The notes below the pieces were generated by a model that did no database searches, was not told the origin of the DNA, and saw nothing but the letters and a program-made list of their open reading frames with translations. Shown piece by piece: positions 34,107 through 40,895 of a stretch of 64,000 nucleotides of DNA. The stretch is from the NCBI RefSeq assembly GCF_044792555.1, contig NZ_CP126238.1, positions 62,001 to 126,000 of the forward strand, read 5' to 3'. The stretch is from Alicycliphilus denitrificans_A. Lineage in GTDB: Bacteria > Pseudomonadota > Gammaproteobacteria > Burkholderiales > Burkholderiaceae_C. Both the position numbers and the translations under genes were made by a program. Within the stretch, counting starts at the first letter, position 1. Every line of letters begins with the position of its first letter.

Positions 34107-36287
34107 ATGTCTTCTACGGAATGGGCCCGGGCGGCCCTGCAGGCGTTCGATGCGGTGGTGCAGGGCACCGAGGGGTTTCGTGGCCGCGCGGGCCAGCGCG
34201 CCATGGCCGAGCAGGTGGCGCGCACCTTCAGCGAGGCCCAACTGGGCAAGGTGGACGAGGAGGAGAGCGCGCCCACAAGGGCCATCGCCGTCATCCAGGC
34301 CGGCACGGGCGTGGGCAAGTCGCTGGCCTACAGCGTGCCCGCGATTGCCATGGCGCTGGCGCGCGGCACACGCGTGCTGATCTCCACCGCCACCGTGGCG
34401 CTGCAGGAGCAGCTGGTGCACAAGGACCTGCCGGCGCTGGCGGCGCGCATGGACCAGCCCTTCCAGTTCGCTCTCGCCAAGGGGCGCGGGCGCTATGTGT
34501 GCAAGCTCAAGCTGGAGCGCCTGGCCGGCGGCAGCGCGGGCGGCGACGACGGGCTGCCCGACGACGACCTGTTCCCCGAGGAGGCCGCGGCGCAGCGCCA
34601 GCGCCCGCGCCACGACGCCGAGGCGCGCATGAAGTTCTACGCCAGCATGGCCGACGCGCTGGCCACGGGCCTGTGGGACGGCGACCGCGACACCCTGGAC
34701 AACCCGCCCGAACCCGAGGCCTGGAGCCCGGTGGCGGCCGAGGCCAGCTCCTGCACCGGCAAGCATTGCCCGCTGTTCAGCCAATGCACCTACTACGAGC
34801 GGCGCAAGCAGCTGGTGGCGGCGCAGGTCATTGTCGCCAACCACGACCTGCTGCTGTCGTCGCTGGGCGCGCGCCTGCTGCCCGAACTCGACAACTGCCT
34901 GCTGGTGATCGACGAGGCGCACCACCTGCCGGCCACGGCGCTCGACCAGTTCGCCTGCGAGGCCGACCTGTCGCGCCTGACCTGGATCGACAAGCTGGCC
35001 AGCCGCGCGCTGCGCATAGGCCAGCTGGTGGAGGTGGAGGAGATCGCCGACATCCCGAACCACGCCGCGCGCCTGCGCGCAGCCTTGCAGGACCTGGCGC
35101 GGCTGGTCATGGACATCTATGGCGAGCAGCTGCGCGCGCCCACGCCGGGCCGGCGCCAGTTCGCATCCGCCATGCCCACGCGTGCGCGCGTGCCGGGCGG
35201 TGCGCTGCCCGAGACGCTCGTCGAGCCCTTCGGCCAGGCCGCCCACCATGCCGAAGGCTTCCTGCAGGCCCTGCGCGCCATTGCCAAGGCCCTGCGCAGC
35301 GAGATGCGCGACAAACCCGACGAGGCGCGGCGCCTGTCGCAGCTCTACGCCCAGATCGGCGCCCTGGCCCCGCGGCTGGAGGGCCTGCACGCCGCGGCCC
35401 AGCTGCTGCTGCAGGACGCGCCCGAGGGCGCGGTGCCGGCGGCCAAATGGTTCACGCTGGAGGTCGATGGCGACTTCATCGTCGTCAAGGCCCATGCCAG
35501 CCCGGTGCTGCCCGGCTCCACGCTGCAGAACCACCTGTGGTCGGCCGTGCGCGGCGCGGTGCTGACCTCGGCCACGCTCACCAGTTGCGGGCAGTTCGAC
35601 TTCTTCCTGCGCGAATCGGGCCTGTATGGCGACGCGGCCGTGACCACGCTGGCCGTGCCCAGCCCCTTCGACTACGCGCAGCAGGGCACGCTGGTGGCCA
35701 CCGAGACCCGGGCCGAGCCGCGCGACGCCCAGGCCTTCACGGCCGAGATGGTGGATGCGCTGCTCAGTGACCTGGCCCTGGTCGAGGCCGGCGCGCTGGT
35801 GCTGTTCACCTCGCGCGAGCAGATGCGCCAGGCCGTGGACATGCTGCCCACCGCCATGCGCAGCGCCGTGCTGGTGCAGAACACGCTGCCGCGCCCGCAG
35901 CTGCTGGCACGCCACCGCGAGCGCGTGGCCGAGGGCCTGCCGTCCATCATCTTCGGCATGCAGTCCTTCGGCGAGGGGCTGGACCTGCCGGGCGCGCTGT
36001 GCGAGTCGCTGTTCATCACCAAGCTGCCCTTCGCCCCGCCCGACGACCCCGTGGGCGAGGCGCGCGCCGAATGGCTGCGCGGCGCCGGGCGCGACCCGTT
36101 CAGCGAACTGGTGGTGCCCGCCACCGCCATCCGCCTGGCGCAATGGGTGGGCCGCGCCATACGCACCGAGGAAGACCGCGCCCATGTCTATTGCTACGAC
36201 AAGCGCCTGGTGCGCACGGGCTACGGCCAGCGCCTGTTGAACGGCCTGCCGCCGTTCACGCTGCAGCGGCGACAATCGGCGGCATGA
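34107..36287 (+). CDS. dinG: DinG-type ATP-dependent DNA helicase
   Basis: 726 residues, XPD/DinG superfamily 2 helicase. Walker A is in QAGTGVGKS (about 64-72), Walker B is VIDEAHH, and late motifs GMQSFGEGLDLPG and QWVGRAIRTEED are intact. Four cysteines, one in RGRYVC and three in SSCTGKHCPLFSQC, are placed as the [4Fe-4S] ligands of DinG. DinG resolves R-loops and unusual DNA structures. Its stop overlaps the next gene by four bases (ATGA), and a third gene follows 5 bp later, so dinG-phnA-like-exonuclease are one unit. Confidence 0.93.
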   Translation: MSSTEWARAALQAFDAVVQGTEGFRGRAGQRAMAEQVARTFSEAQLGKVDEEESAPTRAIAVIQAGTGVGKSLAYSVPAIAMALARGTRVLISTATVALQEQLVHKDLPALAARMDQPFQFALAKGRGRYVCKLKLERLAGGSAGGDDGLPDDDLFPEEAAAQRQRPRHDAEARMKFYASMADALATGLWDGDRDTLDNPPEPEAWSPVAAEASSCTGKHCPLFSQCTYYERRKQLVAAQVIVANHDLLLSSLGARLLPELDNCLLVIDEAHHLPATALDQFACEADLSRLTWIDKLASRALRIGQLVEVEEIADIPNHAARLRAALQDLARLVMDIYGEQLRAPTPGRRQFASAMPTRARVPGGALPETLVEPFGQAAHHAEGFLQALRAIAKALRSEMRDKPDEARRLSQLYAQIGALAPRLEGLHAAAQLLLQDAPEGAVPAAKWFTLEVDGDFIVVKAHASPVLPGSTLQNHLWSAVRGAVLTSATLTSCGQFDFFLRESGLYGDAAVTTLAVPSPFDYAQQGTLVATETRAEPRDAQAFTAEMVDALLSDLALVEAGALVLFTSREQMRQAVDMLPTAMRSAVLVQNTLPRPQLLARHRERVAEGLPSIIFGMQSFGEGLDLPGALCESLFITKLPFAPPDDPVGEARAEWLRGAGRDPFSELVVPATAIRLAQWVGRAIRTEEDRAHVYCYDKRLVRTGYGQRLLNGLPPFTLQRRQSAA

Positions 36288-36643
36288 GCCACGACACCAT
36301 TCCGCCCTGCCCGCAATGCGGGCTGGCAAACACCTACCCCGACGGCGCCAGCTATATCTGCCCCGACTGCACCTTTGAATGGCCCATGCAGGCCGAGGCC
36401 CTGGATGCCGAGCCCCCGCAGGGCGAGGCCATCGTGCGCGACGCCCACGGCAACCCGCTGCAGGATGGCGACGCCGTGATCCTGGTGAAGGACCTCAAGG
36501 TCAAGGGCTCGTCCTCGGTGCTCAAGAAGGGCAGCAAGATCAAGGGCATACGCCTGGTCGATGGTGCCGACGGGCACAACGTGGACTGCAGGACCGAGCT
36601 GGGCAGCATGCTGCTCAAGTCGGAGTTCCTGAAAAAAGCCTGA
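36284..36643 (+). CDS. PhnA/YjdM-family zinc-ribbon protein
   Basis: 119 residues. N-terminal zinc ribbon CPQC...CPDC (about residues 9-30), then the PhnA domain with DGDAVILVKDLKVKGSSSVLK, GSKIKGIRLVDG and VDCRTELGSMLLKSEFLKK. Despite the historical name, the family (YjdM) has no proven role in phosphonate use. Translational coupling to dinG and the closely following exonuclease is the only context. Confidence 0.9.
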   Translation: MSHDTIPPCPQCGLANTYPDGASYICPDCTFEWPMQAEALDAEPPQGEAIVRDAHGNPLQDGDAVILVKDLKVKGSSSVLKKGSKIKGIRLVDGADGHNVDCRTELGSMLLKSEFLKKA

Positions 36644-36648
36644 GCACC

Positions 36649-37278
36649 ATGCCATCGCCGATCGCCGTCATCGACTTCGAGACCACCGGCATGACCCCGG
36701 CCCAGGGCGCCCGCGCGACCGAGGTGGCCATCGTGCTCATCGAGGGCGAGCGCGTCGTGGACCGCTTCCAGAGCCTGATGCAGACCGGCGTGTGGATACC
36801 GCCCTTCATCACCGAGCTCACGGGCATCACCAATGCCATGGTGGCCGCCGCCCCGCCCGCCGTGGAGGTGATGCGCGCGGCCGCGCGCTTTGTCGGCGAC
36901 ACGCCCATGGTGGCGCACAACGCAGCCTTTGACAGCAAGTTCTGGCAGTCCGAGTTGCGGCAGGCGGGCCTGGACGCGCCGCAGCCGTTTGCCTGCACCG
37001 TGCTGCTGTCGCGCCGCGTGTTTCCCGATGCGCCCAGCCACAAGCTCGGCAATCTGACGGCCCACCTGGGCCTGCCGCACACCGGCCGCGCCCACCGCGC
37101 GCTGGCCGACGCCGAGATGGCCGCCGCGCTGCTGGCGCGCATGCAGCGCGAGCTGTGCCAGCGCTTTGATCTCCCCTGGCCCGATCACGCGCTGCTCATG
37201 CAGCTGCAGCGCTGCGCGCGCCAGTCCATGGGCAAGCTGCTGGACAGGCTGGCACTGAATGCGTCAGGCGCTCTGTAA
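36649..37278 (+). CDS. DnaQ-like 3'-5' exonuclease (DEDDh)
   Basis: 209 residues. Exo I motif DFETTG, Exo II with VAHNAAFDSKF, and Exo III HRALADAE give the full DEDDh catalytic set; FITELTGITNAM is also typical. It resembles the free-standing epsilon-like exonucleases rather than replicative DnaQ (no polymerase-binding tail recognised). Start at 36649 lies 5 bp after the previous stop. With dinG it suggests a DNA-processing operon. It is followed by an intergenic repeat and a double hairpin that face the convergent MocR gene. Confidence 0.88.
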   Translation: MPSPIAVIDFETTGMTPAQGARATEVAIVLIEGERVVDRFQSLMQTGVWIPPFITELTGITNAMVAAAPPAVEVMRAAARFVGDTPMVAHNAAFDSKFWQSELRQAGLDAPQPFACTVLLSRRVFPDAPSHKLGNLTAHLGLPHTGRAHRALADAEMAAALLARMQRELCQRFDLPWPDHALLMQLQRCARQSMGKLLDRLALNASGAL

Positions 37279-37282
37279 CTAT

Positions 37283-37340
37283 CTTATTGATAGCTATTGG
37301 CGCTTTATGAGCAAGCGTTTGACGCCAATTTGGCCTGATT
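37283..37340. repeat. Intergenic repeat, copy 7
   Basis: TTATTGATAGCTATTGGCGC, then TGAGCAAGCGTTTGACGCCAAT and GGCCTGATT, a well-preserved family member directly after the exonuclease stop. Confidence 0.7.
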
Positions 37341-37379
37341 AGTGACATATCTCAGACAGCACTCGGTCAACAAACGCCA

Positions 37380-37457
37380 CGTCATTCCGGCGAAAGCCGG
37401 AATCCAGCGGTTTGAGTGCTGCGAGGCTCCTGGATTCCGGCTTTCGCCGGAATGACG
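37380..37457. repeat. dRS3-like inverted repeat pair
   Basis: Two perfect 28-bp inverted arms, 37380-37407 and 37430-37457, separated by 22 bp. Each arm itself contains ATTCCGGC-GAAA-GCCGGAAT (or its complement), an 8-bp hairpin with a GAAA loop. The pattern ATTCC...GGAAT recalls the dRS3/REP-type elements known from Neisseria and other proteobacteria. Located between two convergent genes, where it can end transcripts in both directions. Confidence 0.8.
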
Positions 37458-37511
37458 GTGATCTGAGGCATGTGCCTAATCAGGCAATTTGGCACTGAAT
37501 AGCACCGCAGA

Positions 37512-38834
37512 TCAGGACCTCGCCCACAGCGCTGGCCGCAGCGCCGCAGCCAGGTCGCGCGCCAGCCGCCCGATGTCGCGCGGTCCCACGGCCCCCAGGC
37601 TGATGCGTATGCCCGGGCCACTGTCCAGCCGCAGCGGCGCACCCGCCTGCACGGCCCAGCCGCGGGCGGCCATGTGCTGCACCACGGCGGCCTCGTCGGC
37701 CACGGGCAACCACACCTGCAGGCCCTCGCCGCGCTCGCAGTCGCACGCCATGCCGTGGCCGCGCAGCGCCTCGCCCAGGGCGGCGCGCCGTGCCGCGTAA
37801 GCGGCGGCCATGTGGCGCCATGAGCCGCGTGCCCTACCCTTGCTCGCCTGGCGCCACAGCTGGGCCGCCAGCTGCTGCAGCCAAAGGCTGACCCAGCGCG
37901 GGCCCAGGCCCTGGTGGGCGCACATGCCCTGCACCAGCTGCGGTGCGCCCGTCACAACGGCCACGCGGCAGTCCGGTCCCAGGCTCTTGCTGAGCGACAG
38001 CACATGCAGCCACAGCGGCGGCAAGGCGCCGGCCATGGCCAGCGGCGCGGCGCTCAGCGGCCCCCAGTGGTCGTCCAGGATCAGCAGCGTGTGCGGGCTG
38101 GCACGCAAGCCGCGGCGCAGCGCCTTCCAGCGCGCCGCCGTCATGGCCACGCCCGTGGGGTTGTGCGCGCGCGGCGTGAGCACCACGGCGGCGCAGTCCT
38201 TGAGCACCCCGTCGCCCGGCACGACCATGCCCTGCCCATCGACGGCCAGCGCCACGGGCACCAGGCGCAGGCTGTGCAACAGCGCCAGCAGCGGCGGCCA
38301 GCCCGGGTCCTCCACGCCGACGCGGTCGCCGGGGCGCGCATGCTGGCGCAGCGCGCGCTCCACGGCGTCGAGCGCGCCCGAGAACACGCCCATGGCCTCG
38401 GTGGGAAGGCCCTGGCCCTGCAGCCAGGCGCGCGCCAGCGCCAGCAGCGGCGTATCGGCCTCGGTGGCAGCGCCGTCCAGCGGCTGGGCCAACGCGCTCG
38501 CCCAGGCCTGGCCGCGCGGGCGCGGCAGCAGGGCGGCGTCGGCATGGCCGCCGGCCAGGTCGCGCAGCCCCGCGGGTGCGGCATAGACCGGGGCAGGGGA
38601 GGGCGGCTCACCCGCCACGCGCGTGCCGCGCCGGCCCGCCGTGAGCACGCGGCCTGCGCCGCGCAGCCGCGCATAGGCGGCCGCCACGGTATTGGGATTC
38701 ACGCCCAGCTCAAGGGCCAGCTGGCGCACCGGGGGCAGGGATGCGCCGGGCTGCAAGGCGCCGCTGCGCATGGCATATTCAAGGCTTGTGGCAATGTCTT
38801 TGGCATTGCTTCCTTCAACAAACAATCGTGTCAT
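37512..38834 (-). CDS. MocR-type regulator (GntR HTH fused to aminotransferase-like domain)
   Basis: 440 residues. N-terminal GntR winged helix (about 1-75, LEYAMRSGALQPGASLPPVR, LGVNPNTVAAAYARL) followed by a fold-type I PLP aminotransferase-like domain with TPRAHNPTGVAMT, LILDDHWGPL and LSLSKSLGPDCRVAVVTG, where SKS carries the expected PLP-binding Lys. It is shorter in the linker than PdxR and nearer to PtsJ-like proteins; the regulated pathway is unknown. GTACT repeats in front of the start (38836-38875) may be its own operator. The divergent neighbour is an NlpC/P60 lipoprotein gene. Confidence 0.9.
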   Translation of the reverse strand: MTRLFVEGSNAKDIATSLEYAMRSGALQPGASLPPVRQLALELGVNPNTVAAAYARLRGAGRVLTAGRRGTRVAGEPPSPAPVYAAPAGLRDLAGGHADAALLPRPRGQAWASALAQPLDGAATEADTPLLALARAWLQGQGLPTEAMGVFSGALDAVERALRQHARPGDRVGVEDPGWPPLLALLHSLRLVPVALAVDGQGMVVPGDGVLKDCAAVVLTPRAHNPTGVAMTAARWKALRRGLRASPHTLLILDDHWGPLSAAPLAMAGALPPLWLHVLSLSKSLGPDCRVAVVTGAPQLVQGMCAHQGLGPRWVSLWLQQLAAQLWRQASKGRARGSWRHMAAAYAARRAALGEALRGHGMACDCERGEGLQVWLPVADEAAVVQHMAARGWAVQAGAPLRLDSGPGIRISLGAVGPRDIGRLARDLAAALRPALWARS

Positions 38835-38835
38835 G

Positions 38836-38875
38836 AGTACATTTTATTGTTTGTACTAGTACGAAATTTTGTACT
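38836..38875. promoter_or_regulatory. GTACT direct/inverted repeats before the MocR gene
   Basis: TTTGTACT at 38850-38857 and again at 38868-38875 (18 bases apart), with AGTAC at 38836-38840 and 38858-38862; the stretch also is unusually A/T-rich for this DNA. MocR proteins typically bind tandem repeats overlapping their own promoter, so autoregulation is plausible. The remaining gap to 39054 shows no gene. Confidence 0.55.
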
Positions 38876-39054
38876 GTCACGATGGCATTGGATTTTTTCC
38901 GGGCAAGGCCCGGGTTGTTCCTGTCACGCCTGGAAACAAGAATGCGCGAAAACCCGCCGAAAAGCCGTTCCAGAAGTAGCGAGAGGCCGCAGCAGCCCCA
39001 GGCGCATGCCGGCCCTGGCACACCCGGCGGGAGCTGCCTGATAGGCTTGCACGC

Positions 39055-39534
39055 ATGCACACCTTTGCCCTCCCTGCCCTGATGCTCGCGGCCGGCCTGC
39101 TGGTGGCCGGCTGCGGCACGCCGGCGCCCAGCGCACCGCGCGCCGGCGCCTATTCCCGCCTGTCGCCCGAGCAATCGAGCGACATCGCCATCCACGCGCT
39201 GGGCCTGGTGGGCACGCCCTACCGCTATGGCGGCAACACGCCCGAGGGCGGCTTTGACTGCAGCGGCCTGATCGGCTACGTGTACAGCAGCCGCGCCGGC
39301 GTGGCGCCACCGCGCACCGTGGCCCAGCTGAGCGGCTTTGGCGCGGCGGTAGAGGAGGGCGAGCTGCGCACCGGCGACCTGGTGGTGTTCGGCCGCGGCC
39401 GGCCCACGCATGCCGGCATCTATGTGGGCCAGGGGCGCTTCGTGCATGCGCCATCGACGGGCGGCACGGTGCGCCTGGATCACCTGCAGTCACGCTACTG
39501 GGCGCAGCAAAGCGCCAGCTACAGGCGGCCCTGA
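39055..39534 (+). CDS. NlpC/P60-family cell-wall hydrolase lipoprotein
   Basis: 159 residues. Lipoprotein signal with lipobox LVAGC (Cys about residue 20), then an NlpC/P60 domain with the catalytic Cys in GGFDCSGL and His in THAGIYVG; the third position is in FVHAPS. These enzymes cut peptide bridges of peptidoglycan in the periplasm; this is a single-domain form like Spr/MepS. It is followed 38 bp later by the DAHP synthase gene on the same strand, with no apparent functional link. Confidence 0.92.
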   Translation: MHTFALPALMLAAGLLVAGCGTPAPSAPRAGAYSRLSPEQSSDIAIHALGLVGTPYRYGGNTPEGGFDCSGLIGYVYSSRAGVAPPRTVAQLSGFGAAVEEGELRTGDLVVFGRGRPTHAGIYVGQGRFVHAPSTGGTVRLDHLQSRYWAQQSASYRRP

Positions 39535-39572
39535 TCCCGCGCCCTGTGCACAGGGGCGACAATCGCGCCACC

Positions 39573-40676
39573 ATGACGCTCATCGACCGCCCCATCCCCG
39601 CGCCCACCACCCACGACACCACGCGCATCGACGACCTGCGCATCAAGGCCGTGCGCCCCTTGATCACCCCCGCCATCCTCGAGGAATGGCTGCCCGCGCC
39701 CGATGCCGCGCAGGCGCTGGTGGAGGCCAGCCGCCTGCAGCTCTCGCGCGTGCTGCACGGGCTGGACGACCGGCTCATCGTGGTCGTGGGGCCCTGCTCC
39801 ATCCACGACCATGACCAGGCCATGGAGTATGCGCGGCTGCTGAAGAAGGAGGCCGATGCGCTGCAGGACGACCTGCTGGTCGTGATGCGCGTGTATTTCG
39901 AGAAACCGCGCACCACCGTGGGCTGGAAGGGCTACATCAACGACCCGCACCTGGACGGCAGCTTTGCCATCAACGAGGGGCTGGAGCGCGCGCGCCTGCT
40001 GCTGCTGGACATTCTGGCCCTGGGCCTGCCCGTGGGCACGGAGTTCCTGGACCTGCTCTCGCCCCAGTACATCAGCGACCTGGTGAGCTGGGCCGCCATC
40101 GGCGCGCGCACCACCGAGAGCCAGAGCCACCGCCAGCTGGCCAGCGGCCTGTCCTGCCCCGTGGGCTTCAAGAATGGCACCGACGGCAGCGTGAAGGTGG
40201 CCGTGGACGCCATCCAGGCCGCAGAGGCGCCGCACGCCTTCATGGGCATGACCAAGATGGGCCAGGCCGCGATCTTCGAGACGCGCGGCAACCATGACTG
40301 CCATGTGATCCTGCGCGGCGGCAAGGCGCCGAACTACGGCGCGGACTACGTGCAGGCCACCTGCGAGCAGCTGAAGAAATCCGGCCAGCGCGAGCAGGTG
40401 ATGATCGACCTGTCGCATGCCAACAGCAGCAAGCAGCACGCGCGCCAGATCGTCGTGGCCGAGGACGTGGCCGCGCAGATCGCCGCGGGCGATGCACGCA
40501 TCACCGGCGTGATGATCGAAAGCCACCTGCAGGAGGGCCGCCAGGACATCACGCCTGGCCAGGCGCTGGTGCATGGCGTGTCGGTGACGGATGCCTGCAT
40601 CAGCTTTGCGCAGACCGTGCCGGTGCTGCGGCAACTAGCGGCCGCCGTGCGTGCGCGGCGTGCTGCCACCTCGTAA
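39573..40676 (+). CDS. 3-deoxy-7-phosphoheptulonate synthase (DAHP synthase, class I alpha)
   Basis: 367 residues of the AroF/G/H family: first step of the shikimate pathway from phosphoenolpyruvate and erythrose 4-phosphate. VVGPCSIHD, YFEKPRTTVGWKG, FKNGTDGS, RGGKAPNY and DLSHANSSKQ contain the metal and substrate residues (Cys in GPCS, His in DLSHANS). Which aromatic amino acid inhibits it cannot be read off reliably. I chose the ATG at 39573; a GTG at 39546 adds nine residues. The stop codon lies within an intergenic repeat. Confidence 0.95.
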   Translation: MTLIDRPIPAPTTHDTTRIDDLRIKAVRPLITPAILEEWLPAPDAAQALVEASRLQLSRVLHGLDDRLIVVVGPCSIHDHDQAMEYARLLKKEADALQDDLLVVMRVYFEKPRTTVGWKGYINDPHLDGSFAINEGLERARLLLLDILALGLPVGTEFLDLLSPQYISDLVSWAAIGARTTESQSHRQLASGLSCPVGFKNGTDGSVKVAVDAIQAAEAPHAFMGMTKMGQAAIFETRGNHDCHVILRGGKAPNYGADYVQATCEQLKKSGQREQVMIDLSHANSSKQHARQIVVAEDVAAQIAAGDARITGVMIESHLQEGRQDITPGQALVHGVSVTDACISFAQTVPVLRQLAAAVRARRAATS

Positions 40677-40725
40677 TTGATAGCTGCTTACGCTTGATGG
40701 ATAAGCGTTAGCAGTTGTTTTTATC
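40675..40725. repeat. Intergenic repeat, copy 8 (best hairpin)
   Basis: CTGCTTACGCTT-GATGGAT-AAGCGTTAGCAG forms an 11-of-12 bp stem with a 7-base loop, followed by TTGTTTTTAT. This copy shows best that family members can act as terminators after a gene. Confidence 0.75.
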
Positions 40726-40740
40726 AAATTCTTCAAACCC

Positions 40741-40770
40741 AGGCGCTGTCTGCCACGGCGGACAGCGCCT
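40741..40770. terminator. GC-rich hairpin
   Basis: AGGCGCTGTC (40741-40750) and GACAGCGCCT (40761-40770) pair perfectly over 10 bp around TGCCACGGCG. There is no T run, so it may be a transcript-stabilising stem or a remnant rather than a classical terminator. Confidence 0.5.
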
Positions 40771-40895
40771 GCGGCGCCCGCGCGGCTCCCATGGATCGCC
40801 AGCGAAAATCCCGCCACCGCTGGCAACGGACACCCGTCATCACGTAACATGATGTAAAACCTCCTCTTCTGGCCGTCATTGGAGTGCGACAAGCC

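Noticed and set aside
34035..36329. Minus-strand open frame of 764 codons opposite dinG
   Set aside because: Antisense of dinG; DinG motifs and Fe-S cysteines are on the plus strand.
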